Source: Pseudomonadota bacterium
GTDB lineage: Bacteria > Pseudomonadota > Gammaproteobacteria > Pseudomonadales > Pseudohongiellaceae
Length of the DNA: 64,000 nt
NCBI GenBank assembly: GCA_027623555.1
Contig: JAQBSZ010000013.1
Location: 1-64,000, forward strand
Direction: 5' to 3'
Shown here: positions 17,019 through 25,457 of the stretch, in pieces
How positions within the stretch are numbered: position 1 is the stretch's first letter
How the letters are laid out: the number at the start of each line of letters is the position of its first letter
Translations under genes and position numbers: made by a program
The notes under the pieces: model-generated
What the model was told of the DNA's origin: nothing
Database searches by the model: none
The model's input: only the letters and a program-made list of their open reading frames with translations

Positions 17019-17906
17019 TCAGTCTTGCGTATCCTGCTGACAGTGTTGTATCCAGCTTTTTACTCCGCTGCTCATAAATTTCTGGCGATGCAGAATGAAA
17101 TAGAATTTTCGTGTCCAGTTGCGGTGTGGTGCCGCCAGTGGCACCAGTGAACCCCGTTTGAACGCCTCGATCAATGTTAGCTTTGAAAGGCAACCCACGC
17201 CAAGACCGGCTTCTACCGCTCGCTTGATTCCTTCGGTGTGTTGCAATTCCAGGCGCAGGCCCAGGTTCGGCAAGATTCCGGTCATGGCGCGGTCGAATGC
17301 CTGACGTGTACCCGAGCCCTTTTCCCTGACGATCCAGGCAGCCTCAAGCAGGTCAGTGTCAGTGAGTCGTCGCTTCTTTGCCAGGGGATGATCCGGTGCA
17401 CAAAATGGCACCAGTTCATCATCGCGCCAGAACATCACATCGAGATCCACTTCTTGTAACTCACCCTCGATAAGCCCGATGTCCAACTCGAAGTTGCGTA
17501 CCCGGGCCGCAATCGCCGCGGTGTTTTCCACGGTAAGCTCGACCCTTGCCGCCGGGTAGTCCTGCATGAATTTCGCCATGATACCGATGGCCAGGTAATT
17601 GCCGATAGTGAGCGTGGCACCCACCTTCAGCTCACCCACTGCGGATTTTTGCAGCAGCACGTTTTCCAGATCCTCGGCGCGACTGATCAGGGCAACGGCT
17701 CGCGGCCGCAAAAGAATACCCTGTTCATTCAATTGCAGGCGCTTGCCGATGCGATCGAACAAGACCACGTCGAAGCGTTGTTCCAGTTCCTTCAAGGCGG
17801 TGCTGGCGGCCGACTGCGACATTGCCAGTTCATTCGCAGCATGGCTGACATTCTCATGATGGGCCACCGCCAGGAAGACCTGCAGTTGTTTGAGGGTATA
17901 ACGCAT
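17019..17906 (-). CDS. finR: LysR-family regulator, FinR-like
   Basis: 295 residues from MRYTLKQLQVF. The annotatable frame runs further upstream, but that extension is AT-rich promoter DNA. The N-terminal winged helix (QLQVFLAVAHHENVSHAAN, SQSAASTALKELE) is canonical, followed by a substrate-binding domain. The regulator is divergent from an fpr gene, the arrangement in Pseudomonas where FinR activates fprA during oxidative stress. The symbol is assigned by that context. A palindrome with a LysR-type shape lies between the two genes. Confidence 0.7.
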   Translation of the reverse strand: MRYTLKQLQVFLAVAHHENVSHAANELAMSQSAASTALKELEQRFDVVLFDRIGKRLQLNEQGILLRPRAVALISRAEDLENVLLQKSAVGELKVGATLTIGNYLAIGIMAKFMQDYPAARVELTVENTAAIAARVRNFELDIGLIEGELQEVDLDVMFWRDDELVPFCAPDHPLAKKRRLTDTDLLEAAWIVREKGSGTRQAFDRAMTGILPNLGLRLELQHTEGIKRAVEAGLGVGCLSKLTLIEAFKRGSLVPLAAPHRNWTRKFYFILHRQKFMSSGVKSWIQHCQQDTQD

Positions 17907-17916
17907 CCGGGAATTA

Positions 17917-17933
17917 TATCTATAAAATAGATA
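17917..17933. promoter_or_regulatory. candidate LysR operator
   Basis: TATCTAT-AAA-ATAGATA, a perfect 7-bp-arm palindrome, lies in the 106-bp gap between finR and fpr, 11 bp from the finR start. LysR regulators typically bind T-N11-A palindromes between divergent genes. A second related half, ATAGATAT, follows at about 17934-17941. Confidence 0.6.
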
Positions 17934-18012
17934 ATAGATATTGATAATATTCATTTTACAGATATAAGGCGTGTACATTAGACTCCTGGCCTCACCTGAT
18001 CAAGGAGCAGTA

Positions 18013-18783
18013 ATGGCCAGCCTTTCCACCCAGAGCGTTACCGATGTGCACCACTGGAACGAGTCGCTGTTCAGCTTCAAGACTACCCGTGACCGGTCGT
18101 TGCGGTTCGAGAGTGGACACTTTGTCATGCTGGGCATGGAAGTCGAAGGCAGGCCATTGATGCGGGCGTACAGTATCGTCAGCCCCAATTATGAGCAGGA
18201 GTTGGAATTCCTCAGTATCAAGGTGCCGGATGGGGCGCTTACGTCAAGGTTGCAGAATATTCAGGTAGGCGATGAGATTTTTGTCAGCAGCAAACCCACC
18301 GGGACCCTGGTTGTGGACCACCTGTTGGAAGGCCGGAACCTGTATCTGATCAGCACTGGCACTGGACTGGCACCGTTTATCAGTATTATCCAGGATCCGC
18401 AAGTCTATGATCGCTTCGACAAGGTGGTGCTCTCCCATGGTGTGCGTTACGCGAGCGAACTGGCTTACCAGCAATTGATTACCCGGCAACTGCCTGCGAA
18501 TGAATTCTTCGGTGACGAGGTCAACGAGAAACTGATCTATTACCCGACCGTCACCCGCGAACCCTATAAGCATGAAGGCAGACTCACCGACCTGATGGCT
18601 TCCGGGAAATTATTCACCGACAATGGTCTGCCCATGGCCGATCCTGCACACGACCGGTTTATGATCTGTGGCAGCCCTGCAATGCTGAGAGATACCTGCG
18701 ACATTCTAGGCGGCTGGGGATTCGAAGAATCTCGGCAGGGCATCAAGGCGCACTATGTTATCGAGCGAGCGTTTGTCGATTGA
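18013..18783 (+). CDS. fpr: ferredoxin--NADP+ reductase
   Basis: 256 residues from the ATG preceded by AAGGAG at 18002-18007. FAD-binding RPLMRAYSIVSPNYE (RxYS) at about 50-64 and the NADP-binding GTGLAPFISIIQDP at about 116-129 are present; the protein ends in HYVIERAFVD, as bacterial subclass FprA-type enzymes do. It exchanges electrons between NADPH and ferredoxin or flavodoxin and supports redox balance and iron-sulfur repair. Regulation by the divergent LysR protein is likely. Confidence 0.93.
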   Translation: MASLSTQSVTDVHHWNESLFSFKTTRDRSLRFESGHFVMLGMEVEGRPLMRAYSIVSPNYEQELEFLSIKVPDGALTSRLQNIQVGDEIFVSSKPTGTLVVDHLLEGRNLYLISTGTGLAPFISIIQDPQVYDRFDKVVLSHGVRYASELAYQQLITRQLPANEFFGDEVNEKLIYYPTVTREPYKHEGRLTDLMASGKLFTDNGLPMADPAHDRFMICGSPAMLRDTCDILGGWGFEESRQGIKAHYVIERAFVD

Positions 18784-19138
18784 GTAGCTAACGGCAGTAC
18801 TGAATCATCTATCCACTCTCAAGCGGCGCTGGCACTTCTATAGTTTCTCAACTCTCTCATGTCAGGATTCGCCCCTCTACCGGCAAGACGATCACCGCAT
18901 TGATTAATACGCGACTGCTTTTCTGATCTGCTGCGAAGCTGAGTCTTAGGAATTCCACTATTACCTGCAAAGGGTAAGCGACCGTGCTACTGGAAACCCT
19001 GTTCCAATTCTAAACACGAAGGATTAGACTGCAGTTCTATCCTGTGATCTGGTGCGGCGGCGCACCCTATAAGTGTTACGTTCCTGGTAGCCATGCATAC
19101 CGCTCGAACAATTAAAATAAAAAAACTGGATAAACCTC
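18784..19138. other. 355-bp stretch with no recognised gene
   Basis: No convincing coding frame, hairpin or repeat. It separates fpr from the cytochrome-sugar dehydrogenase gene, and presumably contains the latter's promoter. I could not pick a promoter with confidence. Confidence 0.4.
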
Positions 19139-20728
19139 ATGAGCTCTTTTTTAACTGCGACCCCGGTTGCGAGCCCCGCAATGAAAAAGCCAGGCCGATA
19201 TCTACACTGTTGCTTGCTGGTTAGCGTACTAGCCCCGTTCACATCCTCCATTGTCTTTGCACAGGCCGAGGCCTATTCAGGGGTTACCGATTCAATCGCG
19301 TTATTTCAGGAGACCTGCGCCGTGTGCCATGGCGAAAACCTGGAAGGCGCTCCCCAGGGCGTGCCATTGCTTGGCGATCTCCTGCATGGAGATTCCATGG
19401 CTGACATTATTGCCAGTATCAGCAACGGCTACTCCGTCACTGGCATGCCTGCCTGGGGTGATAGTTTGACTACTGCACAGATCCGCAATACTGCCCTGTT
19501 CATCCTGGAGACGCGTGCCAACGTTGACTACGCGACGTCCAATTTCGATCTGCCCCTGGTAATCCCCCAGACCAAGTTCGAGAGCGAGTTGCATGATTTT
19601 CGGTTGGAAGTGCTGGTCAGCGATCTCGATCCGCTGCCATTCTCGATCGCGCCCCTGAGAGATGGACAATTGTTGCTGACCGAAAAAACCCAGGGGGTGA
19701 GCATCATTGCCGCAGATGGCGAGCAATCCGAATTGATTCGTGGAACGCCCAGGGCCTATGACGATATCTACCGTCTCGATTCACGCCTGGATATCGAGAG
19801 AGGCATGGGATGGTTGTTTGATATAGTATTGCATCCAAACTACGCGGAGAACCGCTGGATCTATCTGTACTTCAGTGATCGCTGCGAAGCTTGCAACGAA
19901 CTCAGCAGGGAACGAGAACGACCCGTTTCCATGAACAAGCTGGTGCGGGGCAGGATTGCAGATGGGCAGTGGATAGACCAGGAAATCATCTGGCAAGCCA
20001 GCATGGAGCACTATGGTCTGGCGGGCGATGTGGGTGCCGGCGGGCGGGTAGCCTTCGATAACTCAGGCCATGTCTATTTCACGGTTGGGATGAAGGGTGG
20101 CGGCAACTATGTTGGCATTCAGGACCTGTCTACACCCTGGGGCAAGATTCATCGCATCAATGACGATGGCAGCATTCCGGCGGACAATCCCTTTGCCGGT
20201 CGCGATGATGTGTATCGTAGCATCTACACCTATGGCCATCGCAGTCCGCAGGGACTGGAATTTGATATTCCCAACGGCGAGTTATGGGGTAGCGAACATG
20301 GACCCCGCGGAGGCGATGAGATAAACCGACTGCTACCGGGGCGCAACTACGGGTGGCCGCTGTATTCACTGGGCATGGACTACGACGGTACGCCGGTTGA
20401 GTACGGCAAAGACCTCGGCATCGCTTTCGAGTTAGCCGATATCGAGCAGCCAGTAGTGGACTTGACGCCATCACCGGCGGTTTCCAGTTTCATCATTTCC
20501 AGTAGCGAGCAGTTTCCCGGTTGGAAGGGGGATTTTCTCGTCGGCTCTTTAAAGGCGCGCAGCTTGTTTCGCATCGAGATAGAGAACAATCGTTTCATAA
20601 AGCGTGAGACCCTGTTCGCAGGCCTTGGCCGGATTCGGGATATCGAACAGGGATTTGACGGTAGTATCTATCTATTAATGGAGCACAACTCCGGCGGACG
20701 CATTCTGCGGCTGGTCCCGGCTGATTAA
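19139..20728 (+). CDS. cytochrome c-fused PQQ-dependent sugar dehydrogenase
   Basis: 529 residues. Either start, 19139 or the ATG at 19181 (MKKPGRYLHCC), gives a signal peptide ending near VFAQA. A heme c domain follows (CAVCH, Cys60-Cys63-His64; axial Met probably in VTGMPAW). The rest is a six-bladed propeller of the soluble aldose/sorbosone dehydrogenase (YliI/GDH-B) type: FDIVLHPNYAENRWIYLYFS, HRSPQGLEFD, LWGSEHGPRGGDEIN, and NYGWPLYSLG. This class oxidises aldoses or sorbosone with PQQ in the periplasm. The fused heme would pass electrons directly to the respiratory chain. Confidence 0.86.
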   Translation: MSSFLTATPVASPAMKKPGRYLHCCLLVSVLAPFTSSIVFAQAEAYSGVTDSIALFQETCAVCHGENLEGAPQGVPLLGDLLHGDSMADIIASISNGYSVTGMPAWGDSLTTAQIRNTALFILETRANVDYATSNFDLPLVIPQTKFESELHDFRLEVLVSDLDPLPFSIAPLRDGQLLLTEKTQGVSIIAADGEQSELIRGTPRAYDDIYRLDSRLDIERGMGWLFDIVLHPNYAENRWIYLYFSDRCEACNELSRERERPVSMNKLVRGRIADGQWIDQEIIWQASMEHYGLAGDVGAGGRVAFDNSGHVYFTVGMKGGGNYVGIQDLSTPWGKIHRINDDGSIPADNPFAGRDDVYRSIYTYGHRSPQGLEFDIPNGELWGSEHGPRGGDEINRLLPGRNYGWPLYSLGMDYDGTPVEYGKDLGIAFELADIEQPVVDLTPSPAVSSFIISSSEQFPGWKGDFLVGSLKARSLFRIEIENNRFIKRETLFAGLGRIRDIEQGFDGSIYLLMEHNSGGRILRLVPAD

Positions 20729-20914
20729 CGGAGCAGAGCGATTCGGCACTTGCGCTCTCGAATTTGCCAGTTTAGAGCTAATCCGGCGTAATCCGGGGCG
20801 ATAAGAGGGGTCTAGAATCGGTTGAGAAGCAGGTGCTCGGCCTGTTTTATTTGGAATTGATGGGATACACTCAATCGGTAGCACTGAATCCCTGGTTGCT
20901 CATAGGAGAAGAAC

Positions 20915-21304
20915 ATGAAATTTTCATTAACAAGAAAACTACTGGTAATTGCCCTGATTGGGGTATTTTCCCAAATATCACTGGCCCAAAATCCCAATGG
21001 AGACGCTCTAAAACAGATTGCGGATATTGTCGCTTCAATAAATCACTTCCCTTCCGATGCAGATAAGGCCACGCTAATGGCTATCTCGGGAAATGCGAGT
21101 CTTGCTGATGGTGTGAGAGCGATGGCTTCAGCGGTTCACAATATCAGCCATGCCGCGAATGCCGAAGGCAAGACAGCGATGGCGGGTATTCAGGCCAATG
21201 CAGAGGCGCCAGATCGCGCCAAGGCTCTGGCAGGGATCATCGCCAGTGTCAATCACATGGCCAGCGCCGATGACAAAGCCACTCTGGCAGAGTTGTTTCC
21301 GTAA
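20915..21304 (+). CDS. exported 129-residue protein with an internal repeat
   Basis: A signal peptide (MKFSLTRKLLVIALIGVFSQISLAQ) precedes a small alanine-rich domain. Two segments resemble each other: residues 36-58 (IADIVASINHFPSDADKATL) and 105-127 (LAGIIASVNHMASADDKATL). This indicates a duplicated helical unit. AGGAGAAG lies just before the ATG. I recognise no family. It is followed by its own terminator and so is monocistronic. Confidence 0.7.
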   Translation: MKFSLTRKLLVIALIGVFSQISLAQNPNGDALKQIADIVASINHFPSDADKATLMAISGNASLADGVRAMASAVHNISHAANAEGKTAMAGIQANAEAPDRAKALAGIIASVNHMASADDKATLAELFP

Positions 21305-21323
21305 CAATAGCTAGCAATTGACG

Positions 21324-21358
21324 AAAGGCCTCCCTTCTTTGAGAAGTGAGGCCTTTTG
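21324..21358 (+). terminator. rho-independent terminator
   Basis: AAAGGCCTC ... GAGGCCTTTT hairpin with a 15-base loop, 20 bp after the 129-residue gene. Confidence 0.85.
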
Positions 21359-21488
21359 CATTTCAGACACTGTAAAAATATCCATGGAACACAGGACCCA
21401 TTGTCGGGTCGCCTGATCCTGGCCTGTCTTTGCGGTAGTTGAAGCAGTCAGCTTTCACAATAACTTAACAACAAGTAAGGAGCTGGGA

Positions 21489-22913
21489 ATGATTCGTGCC
21501 CGTCACTTTCTCGCACTCGCGGTATTTCCTTTCGTTGCAATGGTCCTTGCAGACTTAGCCAATTCATTTCCATCCGTGTTCCCCACTGGAACCACGATTT
21601 ACTATCCCGACAAGACCTGGAACGGATTCACCATTCACGATGCGCCGGATGGTTTTGGTGCCGTGTTGATTGACATGAATGGCAATGTGGTCAAGCAGTG
21701 GACCGAGATTGCGGCGGTCCCGGGACCGTTCCGCATTCTACCCGGTGGCTACGTTATGGGCGGCGACGTTCCTCGCCTACCCTACCAGGAAGCGATTGCC
21801 CTGCTGCAACTGGACTGGGACGGCAACGAAGTCTGGCGCTACGATCAGATGGAGCAGGTGAAGACTCAGGAGACTGAAAACGAAGCCGGCGAGAAAGAAG
21901 GAGGCGAGACCGTGTGGTCGTCCCGCCAGCACCATGACTGGCAACGAGAAGGCAATCCGGTGGGATACTACGCGCCGGGCATGGAGCCGCAGATAGCCAG
22001 CGGCCGCACGCTGGTGCTCGCTCACAAGAATGTAACGATCCCGGAGATCTCACCCAGGCAGTTGGAGGATGACTACATCTATGAACTGAATTGGGAAGGA
22101 GAAGTAATCTGGGAGTGGCTGGCCAGCGACCATGTCGACGAACTGGGTTTTTCGGAAGAGGCACGCAATGCCATCCATCGTTCGGTGAACTGGAATGAAG
22201 CCAGGCAGAGTGCCGACTGGTTGCATATCAATTCCCTTAGCTACCTCGGTGAGAACCAATGGTACGACGATGGTGATGAACGCTTTCATCCTGAAAATGT
22301 CATGTTCAGTGCGCGGGAGGCGAATATCATCGGCATCATCAATCGTGAGGGCAATGTGGTGTGGCGTATCGGGCCGGACTACACCGACACCAAGGAACTT
22401 GCCGAACTCGGCCAGATCATCGGTCAGCACAACCCGCATTTGATCCCGAAGGGATTACCCGGCGAGGGCAACCTCCTGGTGTTCGACAACGGCGGTTCTG
22501 CCGGCTACGGCTTCGCCAATCCGGCAGCGCCAAACGGCGTGGCTTCAGTTCGCCGCGACTCGTCGCGCGTGATCGAGTTCAATCCAGTAACATTTGAAGT
22601 TATCTGGGAGTACTCCGTTGGCGCCACCGAGAAATTTACCTTCTTCAGTCATTATGTGAGCAATGCCCAGCGTCTGCCCAATGGCAATACACTGGTGAAT
22701 GAAGGCGCCGATGGCCGTATTTTCGAGCTCACGGCGGAAAAAGAGATTGTCTGGGAATACATGAGTCCATTCCTGGGTACGCGCAACTTTCCGACGCGAA
22801 GAATATTTCGTGCTTACCGCGTCCCTTATGACTGGGTACCGCAGCTAGCGCCACCGACAGAAACCGAGGTCATTCCGCCGGATAATGCGACGTTCCGGGT
22901 TCCAACCCGGTAG
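21489..22913 (+). CDS. arylsulfotransferase-family secreted protein
   Basis: 474 residues with an N-terminal signal sequence after AAGGAGCTGG. The family pattern is visible: HDAPDGFGAVLIDMNGNVVKQW near the start, GRTLVLAHKNVT, DYIYELNWEGEVIWEW, HINSLSYLG and IIGQHNPHLIPKG. These are repeated propeller blades ending in W-x-W with conserved histidines in the ASST fold. Classical ASST transfers sulfate between phenols in the periplasm via a histidine; many family members have unknown substrates. The gene is isolated. Confidence 0.82.
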   Translation: MIRARHFLALAVFPFVAMVLADLANSFPSVFPTGTTIYYPDKTWNGFTIHDAPDGFGAVLIDMNGNVVKQWTEIAAVPGPFRILPGGYVMGGDVPRLPYQEAIALLQLDWDGNEVWRYDQMEQVKTQETENEAGEKEGGETVWSSRQHHDWQREGNPVGYYAPGMEPQIASGRTLVLAHKNVTIPEISPRQLEDDYIYELNWEGEVIWEWLASDHVDELGFSEEARNAIHRSVNWNEARQSADWLHINSLSYLGENQWYDDGDERFHPENVMFSAREANIIGIINREGNVVWRIGPDYTDTKELAELGQIIGQHNPHLIPKGLPGEGNLLVFDNGGSAGYGFANPAAPNGVASVRRDSSRVIEFNPVTFEVIWEYSVGATEKFTFFSHYVSNAQRLPNGNTLVNEGADGRIFELTAEKEIVWEYMSPFLGTRNFPTRRIFRAYRVPYDWVPQLAPPTETEVIPPDNATFRVPTR

Positions 22914-23087
22914 GGAGGAAGAGCATAAACCGACTGGTAGTAAGTTTTGCCTGGATAACTAGATATACCGAATGGGCAAAACTAAGTAGTCGAAGTATTG
23001 AGGAGACAGCAGGCATTCCTTTGCTATTCGTGATTCGAAAGTAGTAGATTTTAGAACGATAGATCGATCGAAACTCTGGGAGGCACA

Positions 23088-23684
23088 ATGACAAAGCGGG
23101 TTCCGGCTCTACTGATGTCTAGTCTACTGTACTGGGGAATCTCAACAATGGGGATTGCCCAGGATACCAATCCAGTGCAACCGTCCGATGCAAGCGACCC
23201 ATCACTCGAAGTTGCAGAGAAGAATTCAGTTGGAACCGTGCGGCCGATTTCTCGCCCGCGCCCGATCGAAGAGATCACCGTTGTCGGACAGCAGTCACTC
23301 TTTCGTTTACGCCGCCGTATCGTCGAGAAAGAAGACGAAATCTTCGCCTTCTTTAACGACAACAACAGCTCCGACAGAATGGACATACTCTGTAGTAACC
23401 GGGCAAGCACCGGAACCTATATTCAGAGACGGGTATGCGAGCCACGATTTTTCAAGGAACATCGCTCGTTTCAGGCCAGAGGTTTCAGGCAGGGCTTCAA
23501 TTCGCTCTATACAAATGACGACTTGCTGTTTGAGATGCAGGGAAATTTCGACAAGCTACAGAATGAGATGAATGCACTTATGCTGGAGAATGAAGAATTT
23601 GCCAGTAAATTGGCCGACCTTGCTGATTTGACAGAGAACTATGAGGCTCACCGCAGTGAAATGTTTCCCAAGGACGAGCAGTAA
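23088..23684 (+). CDS. exported protein with RPIEEITVVG motif (paralogue A)
   Basis: 198 residues after GGAGG. A signal peptide (1-22) is followed by a short linker, then RPIEEITVVGQQSLFRLRRR at about 59-78, an acidic helix, and two conserved cysteines (DILCSNR and RRVCEPRF), then coiled helices (MQGNFDKLQNEMNALMLENEEF). EEITVVG looks like the TonB box and start of the plug of TonB-dependent receptors, but no barrel follows. The next gene is a paralogue. I recognise the pattern from other gammaproteobacteria but know no function. Confidence 0.75.
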   Translation: MTKRVPALLMSSLLYWGISTMGIAQDTNPVQPSDASDPSLEVAEKNSVGTVRPISRPRPIEEITVVGQQSLFRLRRRIVEKEDEIFAFFNDNNSSDRMDILCSNRASTGTYIQRRVCEPRFFKEHRSFQARGFRQGFNSLYTNDDLLFEMQGNFDKLQNEMNALMLENEEFASKLADLADLTENYEAHRSEMFPKDEQ

Positions 23685-23705
23685 ACCAGAAGAAGAGATT
23701 TCATC

Positions 23706-24224
23706 ATGAGCAGACTATTAAGGATTTCAATTCGGTCGCTGGTAATCTACGCGTTAACTTCTCCTGTAGCCCTGACCCAAGAAACAGAGTTATCCCAGGA
23801 AGCTGAGCCGACTACCCCATCACGTCCCATTGAAGAAATAACAGTTTTAGGTGAACAGACATTACACACGTTGCGGCTGGAAGTTGAGGCAGCCGAAGAA
23901 GAAGTCTTTGCCAAATTCAATGAGCTGAATAGTGACGATGATTTCGACATAAGCTGCACTCGCGAGGTGTACACAGGATCACATCTGCCTGTTCGAGATT
24001 GCATGCCAAAGTTTCTCAGGAACTCCCAGGCTGACAATGTCCAAAACTATTTGCTGGGAATCGACATTCAGCTTACTCGCGATCAGTTGCAGAGTGAGGT
24101 ATACGGAAAATCTGTCGAGTTGGAAGCCGAAATGCGGCGAGTGGCAATCGAGAATGAAGAATTCTTTCTAGCGCTACAAAAGCTAACTGACCTGGTTGCC
24201 GCGTATGCGGCCAAGAAGAAATAA
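23706..24224 (+). CDS. exported protein with RPIEEITVLG motif (paralogue B)
   Basis: 172 residues, 21 bp after paralogue A and clearly cotranscribed. It shares RPIEEITVLGEQTLHTLRLE, the FxxxxFNELNSDDDFDISC stretch, the second cysteine in RDCMPKF, and the terminal NEEFFLALQKLTDLVAAYAA helix. It is shorter because the N-terminal linker is reduced. The cysteines could form a disulfide. Gene duplication in tandem is the simplest origin. A convergent terminator follows. Confidence 0.75.
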   Translation: MSRLLRISIRSLVIYALTSPVALTQETELSQEAEPTTPSRPIEEITVLGEQTLHTLRLEVEAAEEEVFAKFNELNSDDDFDISCTREVYTGSHLPVRDCMPKFLRNSQADNVQNYLLGIDIQLTRDQLQSEVYGKSVELEAEMRRVAIENEEFFLALQKLTDLVAAYAAKKK

Positions 24225-24262
24225 GGCTGCGCAGAATCCTTGTGCTGGTTCATGATTCCCAG

Positions 24263-24290
24263 CAAAAAAAAGGGCGCCATGCGCCCCTTT
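24263..24290. terminator. bidirectional terminator between convergent genes
   Basis: A run of A, then GGGCGC-CAT-GCGCCC, then CTTT. It lies between the stop of the paralogue pair and the stop of the minus-strand redoxin. Confidence 0.75.
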
Positions 24291-24311
24291 CTCAATCTCT
24301 AAAACCATTTA

Positions 24312-24908
24312 TCAGGTGTCGAAAATTGCAATCAGGCAGCCTTTAGAGTCAGGCACATCGTCCATGTTAACGACGCCACCCGCCAGGACTGTATCCAGCG
24401 CATCTTTCAGGTAGTGCTCGCTGGCGCTAACACGCTGTGTCTCATAACCCAGCTGGTCATTGATAGGCCCGCGAAATAAAACTTCCTGAGTGCGAGGATT
24501 TACAATGAATACCTCGGCGGTGCGCTCTACACCCAATGCTTTGGCCAGTTTCTGCCCTTCGTCTTTCATGATCGGAAAGTCGATGCCAAACTCGTCGGCT
24601 TCCTTGGCAATACGCGGCAGGCTGTCCTGTATGTTTGAGTTGAACATGCTGAACGCAATGTTCTTGTCGGCATATTCCGCTCGCACTTCCCGATAATTGG
24701 GCAGCGCTATGCGGGCGATCGGACAGCCCACACCCTGCACGTAAAAGACGACATAATCGTAGTCCTTATAGGTGTCCAGGGTATGTACCGCACCCAGCTG
24801 GTCGGTTAGCTCAAAATCCGGGATTGTACGTAGCCATTCATTGGCCAATGCCGACATCGACGCAAAGACGATGGCACATGAAATGAATAATTTGCCCAGC
24901 AACTTCAT
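24312..24908 (-). CDS. exported redoxin (AhpC/thioredoxin-like)
   Basis: 198 residues with a signal peptide ending near SALAN. The domain DFELTDQLGAVHTLDTYKDYDYVVFYVQGVGCPIARIALP is a peroxiredoxin/TlpA-like fold with a single Cys in GVGCPIAR at the position of the active-site cysteine. The later VERTAEVFIVNPRTQEVLFRGPIND matches the redoxin half of the 565-residue fusion at 3.5 kb (EKTGEVLLFNP). A second Cys sits in DSKGCLIAI. Function in periplasmic redox or copper handling is inference. Confidence 0.8.
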   Translation of the reverse strand: MKLLGKLFISCAIVFASMSALANEWLRTIPDFELTDQLGAVHTLDTYKDYDYVVFYVQGVGCPIARIALPNYREVRAEYADKNIAFSMFNSNIQDSLPRIAKEADEFGIDFPIMKDEGQKLAKALGVERTAEVFIVNPRTQEVLFRGPINDQLGYETQRVSASEHYLKDALDTVLAGGVVNMDDVPDSKGCLIAIFDT

Positions 24909-25246
24909 ACTACGGCTCCTCTTTACTCTCAGGTTCCCGACTCAATAAATAAAGTGTGGACAATGGTATCAATTATCAACCCCTCATCCCAGTTAATAGA
25001 CTCGGTTTGTCACATTAAATTGCACACCGGATCGCCCGTGACCCGCTTGCAGGATAGTACTTATAAAACAATGGGATATCTCTTCTTTACGCGCCTAAAA
25101 AACTTTTACTAATTAGCACTGAGGGGTCGATTCCGCGTAGGCGGGACGGGTGGTTTGAATATTGAGACAGATTGTTATTGAGAGTAAGCTCAGGCGGAAG
25201 CACAGGTTTTCAAGATACCGGATTATGGGCTAAACGGAGGAATACG

Positions 25247-25348
25247 ATGGCGAGTCGAAATACCAAATTTTTACTGATCGCACTGACATTGATGATGACA
25301 GGCACGCGGTCTGCCCGGGTATGGGTAATGCCGCGCACGCCTGAATAA
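25247..25348 (+). CDS. possible 33-residue leader-like peptide
   Basis: ATG preceded by ACGGAGG; reads MASRNTKFLLIALTLMMTGT then RSARVWVMPRTPE and TAA. It looks like a signal peptide with almost nothing after it, so it may be a truncated secreted gene or a small membrane peptide. A perfect palindrome, GGTGCC-A-GGCACC (25351-25363), follows. The rest of the 549-bp interval from 24909 to 25457 shows no gene. Confidence 0.3.
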   Translation: MASRNTKFLLIALTLMMTGTRSARVWVMPRTPE

Positions 25349-25457
25349 ATGGTGCCAGGCACCTTTCGGTTGCTTTTTTGACAATCGAAATATGACGCCC
25401 ACTCGCGTATAGTGGATGGCTGTTCAGCCTTGCGCATTTGGAACTTTGTAGAACACT

